Position numbers and translations under genes: made by a program. A stretch of 64,000 nucleotides of DNA, taken from Clostridia bacterium. GTDB lineage: Bacteria > Bacillota > Clostridia > Christensenellales > Borkfalkiaceae. The notes under the pieces were generated by a model. The model saw only the letters and a list, made by a program, of their open reading frames with translations. It ran no database searches and was not told the DNA's origin. Below, piece by piece: positions 1 through 9,894 of this stretch (position 1 is the first letter of the stretch; every line of letters starts with the position of its first letter). Location of the stretch: positions 62,001 to 126,000 of the forward strand of contig JAGAIW010000171.1 of NCBI GenBank assembly GCA_017626305.1, in the 5' to 3' direction.

Positions 1-1
1 G

Positions 2-784
2 AAACGTCAGGCAGGTTGGTACTACGGCTTGAAGTTTATCCATAGACTGATCACCACCGAAAAGGAAGACGGTTCGCCTAAGTATTACAACTACGACGAT
101 TGTTTCTCTACGAGCGTTTCGCACAGAGCCGCCATGCAGAAGTTTTTGAGAAGTAACTATACGGCGAGCATGGACTCTATCGCAATGCTTGTCGACGGTA
201 GCTGGTTCTATAACGAATCGTCCGACGTATTCGATCAAATGAGTAGTATCGCAGGCGCGAATAAGAAGGATAGAAAAATCGGCGTTATGCCCATGCCCAA
301 AGCACTTTCCGAAAAGGTCGGCACGGACACGACGGTGATGCAGTCTTGGATCTCTTCGGTGTTCGTAAGAAGTGGTATTGACGAAAGCAAGCTGGATTTG
401 GCGCGTGCTTTCTTCCGCTTTATCCACACCGACGAATGTCTGTCTACCTATATTGAAGACTGTCATAACATTCGTCCGTTCACGCACGAGCTGACGGGGG
501 TAAAAGAATCCGATTTGTCTATGTACGGTAAAGCGCAGTACGATTTGTACAAAAACGCAGGCGTCGTCAACTGCTATGCCAACAACTCGGTATGTAAGCA
601 GTTTTTGAGCGTTATTCACGGCAACGTGAACAGTATCGTTAGCATTAACGGCAGAAACGAATCGTTCAACTTAATCACCACGGCGTTCAACCAAGGCGTT
701 TCGGCGGAAGACTACTTTAAAGGTATGGCAAAATACATGACGGCGGACGCATGGGCGCCCTATACCGCAGGCGCGGACGTTTAA
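2..784 (+). CDS. Sugar ABC transporter substrate-binding protein, C-terminal part (cut by window start)
   Basis: The reading frame is open from base 2, so the N-terminus, with its expected signal peptide, lies outside the window; the first in-window start-like codon (TTG at 29) is not a real start. About 260 residues remain. They resemble the C-terminal lobe of extracellular solute-binding protein family 1, including a stretch with MLVDGSWFYN and the segment around VMPMPKA that often lies near the ligand cleft. Two sugar-type permeases follow at once, which is the standard order binding protein, MalF-like, MalG-like. It would bind an oligosaccharide outside the membrane and hand it to those permeases. 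No ATPase gene is next to it, so a shared MsmX-like ATPase elsewhere is likely. The ligand cannot be read from the sequence. Confidence 0.8.
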   Translation, partial: KRQAGWYYGLKFIHRLITTEKEDGSPKYYNYDDCFSTSVSHRAAMQKFLRSNYTASMDSIAMLVDGSWFYNESSDVFDQMSSIAGANKKDRKIGVMPMPKALSEKVGTDTTVMQSWISSVFVRSGIDESKLDLARAFFRFIHTDECLSTYIEDCHNIRPFTHELTGVKESDLSMYGKAQYDLYKNAGVVNCYANNSVCKQFLSVIHGNVNSIVSINGRNESFNLITTAFNQGVSAEDYFKGMAKYMTADAWAPYTAGADV

Positions 785-804
785 TGAACACTTGGAGTAA
801 AACT

Positions 805-1728
805 ATGGAGTTTATTCGTAAAGAAAAGAAAAAGAAGGGGAATTGGAGAAACACGCTGTTTTTCTGGTGCTTGATAGGACCTGCTTTATTACAGTTCGTG
901 GTTATGTACCTGTTTGTCAACTTCAATTCCCTGATTATGTCGGTGCGTGCGTACGATATCGAGAGCAACACGTGGTATTTCTACGGTTTTAAAAACTTTG
1001 AATCGTTGTTCTACGATTTCTCGCACCTGCCCGAATTGCGCTATGGGATACAAAATTCCTTTATCGCATGGAGTGTAAGCCTGGTGATTACGCTGCCGCT
1101 TGGGTTGCTGTTTGCCTATTATATCGCCAAAAAGTTTTTTGGCGCGGGGGTATTCCGCGTATTGCTGTTTTTACCGCAAATTATTTCGGCAAACATTCTC
1201 GTTATCATTTTCAAATACTACGCCGACGCGTTTTTACCGACGGTTATCAACGACTTGTTCGGCACGAAACTGTTTGGGTTTTTATCCCAAAAGGATTCGC
1301 AATTCCCCGCTATACTTATCTTTAATATCTATATCGGGTTCGGGACTTCGGTGTTGATGTATACGGGCGCAATGAACGGCATCTCCAAAAGCGTTTTGGA
1401 AGCGGCGGAGCTGGACGGCACGAACACCTTACAGGAATTTATTTTAATCGTTCTGCCGCAAATTATCGGTACGGTTTCGGTATTCGTCATTACGGGCGTT
1501 ACCGCGCTGTTTACCAACCAGCTCAATCTGTATTCCATTTACCATAAGAATGCGGACTCGCATTTATACACGGTAGGGTATTATATGTATCGCGAGATAC
1601 AGTCGGCAAGCTCGTATGCGTCCTATCCGAAAATGGCGGCGCTGGGGATTATGATTACGCTTGTCGTTGCACCGCTGATTATATGCATGAGAAGGCTTTC
1701 TAAAAAGCTGAACCCCTTGGAGGATTGA
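805..1728 (+). CDS. Carbohydrate ABC transporter permease (MalF-like)
   Basis: A 307-residue inner-membrane protein with about six hydrophobic segments. The ABC permease coupling loop is clear near residues 204-225 (EAAELDGTNTLQEF then VLPQI), the site that contacts the ATPase. I chose ATG 805 because GGAG lies 7 nt upstream; an alternative ATG at 784 overlaps the previous stop (TAATG) but has no good ribosome site. It is the first of a permease pair, 3 nt from the second, and downstream of a sugar-binding protein. The family (CUT1, binding-protein-dependent transport inner membrane component) imports oligosaccharides. Confidence 0.9.
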   Translation: MEFIRKEKKKKGNWRNTLFFWCLIGPALLQFVVMYLFVNFNSLIMSVRAYDIESNTWYFYGFKNFESLFYDFSHLPELRYGIQNSFIAWSVSLVITLPLGLLFAYYIAKKFFGAGVFRVLLFLPQIISANILVIIFKYYADAFLPTVINDLFGTKLFGFLSQKDSQFPAILIFNIYIGFGTSVLMYTGAMNGISKSVLEAAELDGTNTLQEFILIVLPQIIGTVSVFVITGVTALFTNQLNLYSIYHKNADSHLYTVGYYMYREIQSASSYASYPKMAALGIMITLVVAPLIICMRRLSKKLNPLED

Positions 1729-1731
1729 CGT

Positions 1732-2613
1732 ATGGCAACGAAAATGAAGAAAAAAGGATTGTATTATCAAATCGTTATCGGCGCGTTGCTGGTTGTGTAC
1801 GCATTGATTATGGCGTCGCTGTTCTATTTCACCTTCGTCAATTCCTGTAAAGACCCTTGGGGCTTTATTCAAGACGCGGTGGGACTCCCCGAACAATGGT
1901 TTTTCTTGGAAAACTACGAAACGATTATTTTAAAGCTGAAAATGCAAGCCAACGTCAAAGCGCCTATCTACTACATAGAAGATATGTTTTTAGGCAGTCT
2001 TGGCTACGCTATGCTCAGCGCGGGCGGTATCGTAATCGCCACGACTATGGTAGCGTACGCTTGCGTGCAATTCCCTAACTTTAAAATGTCGTCGGTGATG
2101 TACTTTTTGGCAATGTTCGTCATTACCGTGCCTATCGTCGGTTCGCTCCCGTCTGAAATGCAGGTCATTCGCGGGCTTGGGTTTTACAACCAGCTTTGGT
2201 CGGCGTTTATTTTGAAGTTCACCTTCGGGAATATCTACTTCCTGCTTTTATACGAAGCCATCAAGGGTATCCCCAAGGATTACAAGGAAGCGGCGCAGGT
2301 GGACGGAGCGTCCCAGCTCCGCGTCATGTTGCAAATTATGCTCCCCATGGTTAAAAACGTTATCGGCAGTATTTTCTTAATTCAATTTATCGCCTTTTGG
2401 AACGATTATTCCACGCCGCTTATCTATATGCCTTCCGTGCCGAATATTTCGGTGGGCGTGATGAGCTTTGCGTTTAGCACCAAAGGAGAAATTGCGTACG
2501 AGCCGTATAAATTAGCGGCGTGCCTTGTCGTTATGTTGCCGATTTTGGCTGTGTTTATCGTATTCCAAAAAACGCTGCTGGGCAGTATTTCGGAAGGCGG
2601 CATTAAAGGATAA
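1732..2613 (+). CDS. Carbohydrate ABC transporter permease (MalG-like)
   Basis: A 293-residue membrane protein that starts 3 nt after the stop of the MalF-like gene. An N-terminal membrane segment is followed by a large extracytoplasmic loop, then further membrane segments. The EAA coupling motif is visible near residues 187-208 (EAAQVDGASQLRV then IMLPMV). It should form a heterodimeric channel with the preceding permease for uptake of an oligosaccharide. The downstream secreted glycan-binding and glycan-cleaving proteins begin 28 nt later, so the transporter and these proteins are probably one transcription unit. Confidence 0.9.
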   Translation: MATKMKKKGLYYQIVIGALLVVYALIMASLFYFTFVNSCKDPWGFIQDAVGLPEQWFFLENYETIILKLKMQANVKAPIYYIEDMFLGSLGYAMLSAGGIVIATTMVAYACVQFPNFKMSSVMYFLAMFVITVPIVGSLPSEMQVIRGLGFYNQLWSAFILKFTFGNIYFLLLYEAIKGIPKDYKEAAQVDGASQLRVMLQIMLPMVKNVIGSIFLIQFIAFWNDYSTPLIYMPSVPNISVGVMSFAFSTKGEIAYEPYKLAACLVVMLPILAVFIVFQKTLLGSISEGGIKG

Positions 2614-2641
2614 TGAAAAAATACAAAAAAAGGAGATGAAA

Positions 2642-5600
2642 ATGTTGAAAGCAAAACGATTACTTTCTTTTGTAGTTGCGACGGCGGCGGTGAGTACTGC
2701 TCTCGGCGTTGGCGTAGCGGTTGCAAACGCGGCGGATAACTACACGTTTGCTCTGCAAACGCCTATCGCGACGGAGCTTGACAAGGGCGATACGTTCACC
2801 GTACCCAAGGGCAAGTTCGGCAACGTGGACGCCACCGCTTGCGTATACGCGCCCGACGGCGACGTACATACGGGAAACAGCGTGTATCTTGACACGCACG
2901 GTACGTACACCGTGCAATATACCGCCAAAGCGGAAGGAAAAACGCTGGTGCATGAAGAAACCTTCACGGCAGGCAATCCGTCCTATTATTTTTCGGGCGA
3001 AGGCTCTTCCGCGGCATACGTGGAAAAGGACGAAAACGCGCAACGCGGCGGACTTAAAGTATCCCTTGCCAAAGGCGAAACGTTCTATTATAACGAAATC
3101 GTCAACATGAACGGCTACGGCGCTACCGACCCTGCCGTCAAGCTTACCGTTTCCCCTAAAACGCTGGGAAAATTCGACGCCAAGCTTTGGACGGTGACTT
3201 TCCGTGACGTATACGATTACGACAATAAAGTGGATATCTACGTCGCCTTGACAAGAACGCAAACGTCGGCAGGTGCGTACTGGGGCGCAACTCGCGCCCG
3301 CGCGAACGATCAAAACTATAAGGCGTTTGATAACTCGTCGTCCGATAAGCTGTACGTAAACGCGTACGGTACGTATTTTAATATGTATTCCAACGACGTG
3401 TTCTCGGTAAATAACGATAAGAAATCCGATTTATTAGGCAATCAGTTCGTCGGCTTTTGGGTTGACCCTGCTACGAACGAAGTACACGTCAGCTGGTATC
3501 ACTTTAATACGCGCGGCGTACATTCTTCCAGAATAATCGACTTGGACGATATCAGCTATCAAGAATCGCTTTTTGAAGGGTTCAAAACGGGCGAAGTGCG
3601 CGTGGAAATCAAGTGTGACGACTATACGGAAGAAACGGCGGATATTCTCCTTTTGAATATGGGGGATAACGATTTGACGACGACGGTGGTTAAGGACGCG
3701 CAAGCCCCTGAAATCACGTTGGAAGAAACGGGCGGCTTTGACGAGCAATCCCTGCCCTACGGCTCGAAAGGAATGAGTTATCCCGTGCCTAGCGCAACGG
3801 CGAGAGATAACAACGACGGCTTTACGGCGGTGGAAACGCGCGTGTTCTACCGTTACACGAGAAAGTCGGGCGTATATCACGATACGGAGAACGCCCGTTA
3901 CGTCAAGGAAATCCCCGTGATAAACGGTCGATTTGCCACCAAGGACGCGGGTGAATACGCCATTTGCTACCGCACGGCGGACTATAACGGCAACTACACC
4001 GAAAAGGTGGTGACGGTTACCGTGGAAAGTACTATCACTCCCGTGAGCGCGGTGAAATTGCAAACGGGCTACGACACGGCTGTGGAACAGGGCAATCGAG
4101 TATTTTTGGCTACGGCAGAGCCTTGCACGGGCGGCGTTGGCGAGATAGCGTATAGCTATACCGTCAAAAAGGACGGCAAGCAAATTCCCGTTTCGGGGAA
4201 TGAAAAAATCGGTTATTCGTTTATCCCCACGGCGGTGGGCGAATATACCGTAGAAGTAACGGCGACGGACTTCCTTGGTACAAGCAAATCTGCGCAATAC
4301 ACCGTAACGGTTACGGCGCAAACGCAGGCGGCGTTTGATAAAGGCGTGGCTTTGCCCAAGTATATGTTTGCCGACGCAAAATATATTTTGCCGAATTTAT
4401 ACGGCACGACGGCAAGCGGAACGAAACAGGCGGCGGATATTACCATTATTGACGGCTCGGGTTCGCGTAGCTACACAAGGGGCGCGGAAGTAACCCTTTC
4501 TCCCGACGACGACGGAAACGCGACGTTCGTATACGCTATCGGGGAAAGCAAGCAAACGTACACCCGTCCCGTGCTTACGGTCAAGGGCGAAGACGCGCTG
4601 CTTATGGAAAATTATTTCCTTTCTAAGAAAGCGACTGTATCTACGGACGTAGCGGGCATTAAGCTGGACATGGCGGAAGACGCGTTTGTGGAATTTGCCA
4701 ACGCACAGCTTGCAAGCGGCTTTACGACGGCGGTGCTTTTACACGAAATGGGAAAAACGTTCAACGCGTTCACCATCACCTTGACGGATTCGGAAGATAC
4801 GTCGGCGGCGATACAGCTTGGCTTTGCCTATAACCAAGGCGCGGTGGATTTATACGTTGACGGCGCGTTGAAGGTGGCAAGCTATTATAAGGAAGTAACG
4901 GCGGATATGCGGTTAGATTTGGGCTACGACGAAACAAACCAAGGCTGGCTTGTCGGCTCGACCAACCGTTTCACGGCAACCAAGACGGTATATAAGCAAG
5001 ACTTCCAAGGCTTTGCAAGCGGTAAGGTGTACGTGGAATACGCCTTTACGGAAGTGACCGCGCCCACGACGGCGCACGTCGCGCAAATTTTCAACCAAAC
5101 CTTCGGTTCGACGGTAACTAGCGATTCGCGTATTCCCAACATGAAACTTATGGGCGACTTTGTCAACCTGCTTTTGCAAAAGGGTACGACGATTGATTTG
5201 TATTCCGCGATTGCGGCGGACGTGCTTTCGCCCTATACCAAGGTTTCCTTGACGGTAGAGCTGGACATGCAAACGCAAACGGCTACCGACGGAACGCTTT
5301 TAGACGGCGTACAATGCACGGACGGAATCTCTTATCAGTTAGAGCTCAACGAGCTGGGTACGTACTACATTACCTACCGCGCGACGGACTGGTATAATCG
5401 TAGATATGAAATGCCGTTGATGGTCGTAGTCGGGGACGTAACCGCTCCGGAAATTTTCGTGGACGGCGATATGCCCAAGACGGGATATAAAAACACCTAT
5501 ATCCGTCTTCCCGAATACTCCACGGCGGACGATTTGTCGGCGAATATCACTTCGTATATGACGGTATGGACGCCCGAAAATAAAGTTATCTATATCACCG

Positions 5601-5707
5601 ATTCTAAATTCTACGCATACGTTGCAGGCGAATATAAAATTTATATTTACGCCATGGACGAATCGGGCAATTGCGCGCAGCAAGTATATACGCTGACGGT
5701 GAAGTAA
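2642..5707 (+). CDS. Large secreted surface protein with Ig/cadherin-like domains
   Basis: A 1021-residue protein of unrecognised specific function. ATG 2642 is preferred because AGGAG lies 6 nt upstream; longer in-frame starts run back into the permease gene. Residues 1 to about 33 form a signal peptide (basic start, hydrophobic core, ending ANAAD). The rest is rich in Thr, Ala, Tyr and Asp and reads as beta-sandwich modules: segments ending GEYAICYRTADYNG, GEYTVEVTATDFLG, GTYYITYRATDWYN and GEYKIYIYAMDESG are typical last strands of Ig-like/HYR/cadherin-type repeats. A jelly-roll-like region may lie near residues 115-370. There is no Cys-lipobox and no visible LPXTG. It sits between a sugar transporter and a DUF4838 lipoprotein, so glycan binding at the cell surface is the likeliest role, as inference. 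Confidence 0.72.
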   Translation: MLKAKRLLSFVVATAAVSTALGVGVAVANAADNYTFALQTPIATELDKGDTFTVPKGKFGNVDATACVYAPDGDVHTGNSVYLDTHGTYTVQYTAKAEGKTLVHEETFTAGNPSYYFSGEGSSAAYVEKDENAQRGGLKVSLAKGETFYYNEIVNMNGYGATDPAVKLTVSPKTLGKFDAKLWTVTFRDVYDYDNKVDIYVALTRTQTSAGAYWGATRARANDQNYKAFDNSSSDKLYVNAYGTYFNMYSNDVFSVNNDKKSDLLGNQFVGFWVDPATNEVHVSWYHFNTRGVHSSRIIDLDDISYQESLFEGFKTGEVRVEIKCDDYTEETADILLLNMGDNDLTTTVVKDAQAPEITLEETGGFDEQSLPYGSKGMSYPVPSATARDNNDGFTAVETRVFYRYTRKSGVYHDTENARYVKEIPVINGRFATKDAGEYAICYRTADYNGNYTEKVVTVTVESTITPVSAVKLQTGYDTAVEQGNRVFLATAEPCTGGVGEIAYSYTVKKDGKQIPVSGNEKIGYSFIPTAVGEYTVEVTATDFLGTSKSAQYTVTVTAQTQAAFDKGVALPKYMFADAKYILPNLYGTTASGTKQAADITIIDGSGSRSYTRGAEVTLSPDDDGNATFVYAIGESKQTYTRPVLTVKGEDALLMENYFLSKKATVSTDVAGIKLDMAEDAFVEFANAQLASGFTTAVLLHEMGKTFNAFTITLTDSEDTSAAIQLGFAYNQGAVDLYVDGALKVASYYKEVTADMRLDLGYDETNQGWLVGSTNRFTATKTVYKQDFQGFASGKVYVEYAFTEVTAPTTAHVAQIFNQTFGSTVTSDSRIPNMKLMGDFVNLLLQKGTTIDLYSAIAADVLSPYTKVSLTVELDMQTQTATDGTLLDGVQCTDGISYQLELNELGTYYITYRATDWYNRRYEMPLMVVVGDVTAPEIFVDGDMPKTGYKNTYIRLPEYSTADDLSANITSYMTVWTPENKVIYITDSKFYAYVAGEYKIYIYAMDESGNCAQQVYTLTVK

Positions 5708-5720
5708 GGGGGTGAACGAT

Positions 5721-7724
5721 ATGAAAAAAACAAGAGCATTAGCCATTCTTTTGGCAGCGTTGACGTTGGGCTCGTTTACGGCGTGTAACGGCGGCGGAAA
5801 CGAAAGCAGCAGTAGCAGTATTCAAACGGAAAATCCGCCCGAAAGCACCGCGCCTGTGTACGATTTATCTTCGTGCGTGCACGAATATAACGTAACGGAT
5901 AGCGACGTAGACTTTATCAAAGACGGCGTTACTTCCTATTCGATTGTTTATCCTGCGGAAGAAGCCATGGACGAATACGTCATGACGGCAATTACGGAGC
6001 TGCAAAACTTGGTGTTTGAAGCGACGGGAAAAATTCTCCCTGCATACACCGACGTAGAACAAAGCGAAACGACGAAAATTTTATCGCTTGGCAAAACCAA
6101 CCAAGCGGAAAGCAAAACCGCTTTAATGGAACGGGTAGGCAAGAGCAACCTTGGCAGGGACGGTTATATTATCGACACCGACGGGGACGGCGTGTACATG
6201 GTGGGCAACACCACTCACGCAAGCCTGTACGCGGCGTATGAATTTTTACATTGGCAGTTTGATTTTGAAGCGTATTCGGCAAGCGTATACAAAATTCAAC
6301 GCAACGTGCGGGATATGAAACTCAAAGACTTCGATATTCTCGATATCCCCGACTTTGAATCGCGCACGCCGCAAAATGGGGAATCGGTGAATAAGCGCTT
6401 ACGCAGTCAATCGTATGAAGCCCCGTTTAACTCCGCGCTTGGAAACGTATTCTGTCATAACTATTTCGAGCTGATCGGCGGCGATTATTTGGATAAACAC
6501 CCTAAGTGGCTCGCCACCACGCCCACACAGCTTTGCTTGAACGCTAAGGGCGATAAGGAAGAACGCCAAGCGCTTATCGACGCGGTCGTGCATGAAATGA
6601 TTATCCGTTTTGAAATGCAGCCCGATATCGACTGGATGGTATTCTCTCACGAAGACGGCGGGCTTTGGTGCACGTGCACGGCTTGTACGGAAGAAGCGCC
6701 GCTGTACGACAAAAAGGCAAACACGGCGGCGTACGCGACGGTTATCCGTTTTATCAACGAAGTAGCGGCGAAAATTCGGGCTTGGCAACAGGAAAACTGT
6801 CCCGAACGTGATTTGCGCCTGTTCATTTACGACTATGGGTTCGTAACCAACGCGCCCGTAAAGGTAGAGAAAAATTCCAAGGGCGTGCTTGAACCCGTTT
6901 TGGACGAAAACGGCAACTATCAGCCCTATTCGGAAGAGCTCATGCTGGACGAAATGGTCGGGGTATACATTTGCGGCTTTAACCAAGCCTACTACCTTGG
7001 CCCTAACAGCTCGTACGAACAGCGTAGCGCGGATAAGGTAGCAAGAAACTTTGCCATTATGAAAAACCCGTTGTTCTTCATTTGGGCGTACAGCGCGGCG
7101 TTTGCCGATTATTTGTTGCCTTGCCATACGACGGAAACCCGTCAGGCGTATTATCAATACTTCAAATCTATCGGCGCAAACGGGGTGTTCGACCAAGCGC
7201 AATACGCCAACTCGGCAACCACCGATTTTGGCGCGCTCAAATCGTACGTATCGGCAAAGCTGATGTGGAACGTACAGCTTGACGTGTACGAGCTTATCGA
7301 CGACTTCATGGCAAATTACTACGGCTTAGCAGGGGAAATTATGGCGGAAATGTACGCCGATTACCGCGGCTATATGTTGTGGCAAATCAATGAAAAGAAC
7401 AATATCGGTAAACCCACCCTGTTCTTCAATAAAGCCACCTACCCCTACGACCGTATCCGTAAATTCCAAGACTACGTCAACCGCGCGTTAGCGGCAATCG
7501 AGCCTTTGAAGGCGCAGGATTCGGAAGCGTATCAGAATTTGTATAAGCGTATCCTTCGCGAACGTATCACTTGGGATTATTTGATGGCGTCCCTGCACAC
7601 GGATAAATTCTCCTTGGCAGAGCTGGAACGTTTGCAAAGAAAGGTCATTTCGGACGCGCAAACGTCGGGCATTTCGCAGGCGAGCGAACATAACACGGTG
7701 GATAACCTGTTTGGGTTGAATTAA
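5721..7724 (+). CDS. DUF4838 lipoprotein, glycoside-hydrolase-like
   Basis: A 667-residue lipoprotein. ATG 5721 follows AAGGGGGTG with 7-nt spacing; the GTG at 5712 lies inside that ribosome site. The signal peptide ends in FTAC at about residue 22, followed by a Gly/Ser-rich linker. Residues of about 60-200 resemble the N-terminal domain found before alpha-glucuronidase and GH20-type barrels (segment YMVGNTTHASLYAAYEFL). The centre, with VFSHEDGGLWCTC near residue 306 and neighbouring Cys, matches the DUF4838 family, which is thought to be a TIM-barrel hydrolase. No enzyme activity is proven for the family to my knowledge. It lies in a glycan-use operon 13 nt after the Ig-like protein and likely acts outside the membrane on the same substrate. 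Confidence 0.8.
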   Translation: MKKTRALAILLAALTLGSFTACNGGGNESSSSSIQTENPPESTAPVYDLSSCVHEYNVTDSDVDFIKDGVTSYSIVYPAEEAMDEYVMTAITELQNLVFEATGKILPAYTDVEQSETTKILSLGKTNQAESKTALMERVGKSNLGRDGYIIDTDGDGVYMVGNTTHASLYAAYEFLHWQFDFEAYSASVYKIQRNVRDMKLKDFDILDIPDFESRTPQNGESVNKRLRSQSYEAPFNSALGNVFCHNYFELIGGDYLDKHPKWLATTPTQLCLNAKGDKEERQALIDAVVHEMIIRFEMQPDIDWMVFSHEDGGLWCTCTACTEEAPLYDKKANTAAYATVIRFINEVAAKIRAWQQENCPERDLRLFIYDYGFVTNAPVKVEKNSKGVLEPVLDENGNYQPYSEELMLDEMVGVYICGFNQAYYLGPNSSYEQRSADKVARNFAIMKNPLFFIWAYSAAFADYLLPCHTTETRQAYYQYFKSIGANGVFDQAQYANSATTDFGALKSYVSAKLMWNVQLDVYELIDDFMANYYGLAGEIMAEMYADYRGYMLWQINEKNNIGKPTLFFNKATYPYDRIRKFQDYVNRALAAIEPLKAQDSEAYQNLYKRILRERITWDYLMASLHTDKFSLAELERLQRKVISDAQTSGISQASEHNTVDNLFGLN

Positions 7725-7736
7725 GGAGACGAAGAG

Positions 7737-9596
7737 ATGAGAAAAAGCATACAATATCTTTTATTAGGTATCGCGTCCGCCTTGACGTGCGTCGGTTTTG
7801 CGGCGTGTAACGGCGGCAATCAAAGCAGCGACGACCCCGTAGAAGTCACCTTCGAGCAAAACGAAATCAAGCTTGCCTTGGGCGACACCTTTCAATTAAG
7901 GGCTTTTGCCGACGGGGAAGAAAGCAACGCAACTTGGCAGGTGAACGGGGATAGTATCACGGTGGACGAAAGCGGATTTTTATCCGCCGTCCGCGTAGGG
8001 GACGCCACCGTCACGGCAACGATTGACGGCGAAAGCGCAACGTGCAGCGTAAGCATTTCCGCGCCAGACGTCGTACCCATGGTTACGTATAACGTAGGGG
8101 AAAGCCTGTTGATAAAAGCAGGTGCGCCCTATCAAATTATCCCCACGCTGGTGTTAGACGGTGAAAGGGTAACGGCGGATACGCTCACCTGTGAGATTGA
8201 AGACGGCGCGCTTTTGACGGCGAAATCGGCTGGGAACACCTGCACGCTTACGGGCGTAGCGGTGGGCGAAACGACGGTAACGCTCGTGTGCGACTGGAAG
8301 GGCGTAGAGCTGTATAAGCAAATCACCGTATCTATCGCCAGCGGCGAAGAAGTCGTTTTAAGCGATTTGTCCGTGGATATCTACGCATACGGTACGGACA
8401 CCGCCAAAACGGTCACCGTCAAATCCATTCGTGATAAAGACGGGAAAGCGTTGGCGGACAAAACGGTGGAATGGGCGACGTTAGACGAAAGCATAGCGAC
8501 GGTAAACGGCGGCGTTATTACGGCAAAGAGCGTAGGCGTAACGACGGTTACAGCGACGTGGAAAAACGCCGACGGCGAAAGCGTAACGGCGTATTGCGCG
8601 GTAAACGTCAATCCCGTCATTGTGCAAGTGGAAGGCAAACAAAAGCTTTCTATCGGCGACGAAACGGTGGGCTTTGACTTAACGCCGTATATCCCCGACG
8701 ACACGTTCACGTGGGAAAAGGTGGTGGAAGAAACCGCTGATACGGAAATTAGCTTTACGGTGGCGAACAACGCCATTACGCTGAATAAGACGCAGCTTTC
8801 CGTCGGCGGGGATAAGGTTTTCCGTTTTGAAAGCACGGAAGGTATAACCGTTAAGCTTACGGCGGATTTGCTCACCAAGCTCATTCGCACTCGTGCAGAG
8901 CTGTTAAACTGGACGGATTACGCGCCCCTTGTCGGCGACAATTACGGCGGCTATTTCGAGCTGGCGAATAATATCATCTTTGCGGACGGGGAAGAAACCA
9001 ACGACGTTTTGACGAAGGACTACGTTGTTCCTAAATTCGCGGGTACGTTCGACGGCAAGGGCTTTACTATCGTCGGCGGTAAATGGAATCGCGGTTTGTT
9101 CGGCGACGTTGTAAAAGGCGGTATTATCCGTAACGTTGCGGCAGTCAACGTCAAGACCAACGGCAGCGATAGTAGCGGCGGACATCAATTCGGCGTATTC
9201 GCCCATAAAATGAGCGGACTTATGGAAAACGTTTGCGTGGTGTACCACGAAAGCGGACTCGTTTGGCAACAGCACGGCTTGGTAGGGCGTTTGGAAGGGG
9301 CAACCTTGAAAAACGTAATCGTACACGCTACGGATAACGGCAAGCCTGGGCTGGAAAAGACCTTCTGCGGCGCATACGCCAACTATTTGAATGCCACGAG
9401 TATTTCCGAAGTGTACGTCGTAGGCGTACCGCAAAACCGTATCGTCGTACAGCATCAATGCAACGGCTGGAACAGATACGACAACGGCACGACGTGCGCG
9501 GATATCGGTTGGGTAGCAGGCGAAAACAATTTCGGTGCGTTTTGGGATTTCAGCGGCGAAAAGCCTTGCTTTACGTCGTATAACGTAAACGCATAA
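7737..9596 (+). CDS. Lipoprotein with Big2 (bacterial Ig-like) domains and a beta-helix-like end
   Basis: A 619-residue lipoprotein starting 12 nt after the DUF4838 gene with AAGGAG upstream. The signal peptide ends in GFAAC at residue 23. The N-terminal half holds two or three Big2-type modules; the patterns ALGDTFQLRA and VGDATVTATIDG, and later GVTTVTATW, are typical of them. The C-terminal third (from about residue 375) has GTFDGKGFTIVGGKWNRG and repeated runs such as GGIIRNVAAVNVKT and ATLKNVIVHATDNG, which resemble GLUG or right-handed beta-helix turns seen in surface adhesins and polysaccharide-binding proteins. It probably displays a glycan-binding module at the cell surface. The exact ligand is unknown. 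Confidence 0.78.
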   Translation: MRKSIQYLLLGIASALTCVGFAACNGGNQSSDDPVEVTFEQNEIKLALGDTFQLRAFADGEESNATWQVNGDSITVDESGFLSAVRVGDATVTATIDGESATCSVSISAPDVVPMVTYNVGESLLIKAGAPYQIIPTLVLDGERVTADTLTCEIEDGALLTAKSAGNTCTLTGVAVGETTVTLVCDWKGVELYKQITVSIASGEEVVLSDLSVDIYAYGTDTAKTVTVKSIRDKDGKALADKTVEWATLDESIATVNGGVITAKSVGVTTVTATWKNADGESVTAYCAVNVNPVIVQVEGKQKLSIGDETVGFDLTPYIPDDTFTWEKVVEETADTEISFTVANNAITLNKTQLSVGGDKVFRFESTEGITVKLTADLLTKLIRTRAELLNWTDYAPLVGDNYGGYFELANNIIFADGEETNDVLTKDYVVPKFAGTFDGKGFTIVGGKWNRGLFGDVVKGGIIRNVAAVNVKTNGSDSSGGHQFGVFAHKMSGLMENVCVVYHESGLVWQQHGLVGRLEGATLKNVIVHATDNGKPGLEKTFCGAYANYLNATSISEVYVVGVPQNRIVVQHQCNGWNRYDNGTTCADIGWVAGENNFGAFWDFSGEKPCFTSYNVNA

Positions 9597-9639
9597 AAAC
9601 GCTTTTCCGCAGGGAATAATTGCGCAACTCTTTCCCAAA

Positions 9640-9771
9640 CGTCATTCTGAACGAAGTGAAGAATCCCGCACTCTCTCCAACCCGTCATTCTGACGCGCAA
9701 GCGGAAGAATCCCACGGAAGAAAGTACGGACTCACGTAATTAGAGATGTTTCACTACGTTCAACGTGACGT
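9640..9771 (+). repeat. Dispersed intergenic repeat, two GTCATTCTGA copies
   Basis: Most of the 298-nt gap between 9596 and 9895. CGTCATTCTGA occurs at 9640-9650 and again at 9683-9693, each followed by a GAAGAATCCC segment. The second copy continues through GAAAGTACGGACT and a TTTCACTACG segment to CAACGTGACG. Related copies are at 29376-29422 and 31431-31528. It is non-coding and seems mobile or repeated in the genome. Confidence 0.75.
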
Positions 9772-9821
9772 TAGAAAGAAATTAGCGTTGAAAGAATATA
9801 ACAAATATCACAAGAATTTAT

Positions 9822-9859
9822 CCGTAAATGGGAAAGACGCCCGACTTTTCCGTTTACGG
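9822..9859 (+). other. Stem-loop in the 5' leader of the 1064-aa surface protein
   Basis: CCGTAAATGGGAAA (9822-9835) can pair with TTTTCCGTTTACGG (9846-9859), a 14-bp stem with two wobble or mismatch positions and a 10-nt loop. It has no T-run after it, so it is not a typical terminator. It ends 35 nt before the start codon of the next gene and before its AGGAGG ribosome site, so it may stabilise or control that mRNA. Confidence 0.5.
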
Positions 9860-9894
9860 TAAAGAAAATAAAAATATTTTAGGAGGATTTTTGA

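Noticed and set aside
784..804. Longer start of the MalF-like permease at ATG 784
   Set aside because: It overlaps the previous stop but lacks a ribosome site; ATG 805 has GGAG at proper distance. The choice is not certain.
9640..9771. CRISPR-like or phage-attachment repeats
   Set aside because: The copies are not regularly spaced, have no unique spacers and no cas or integrase genes; they match dispersed repeats elsewhere in the window.
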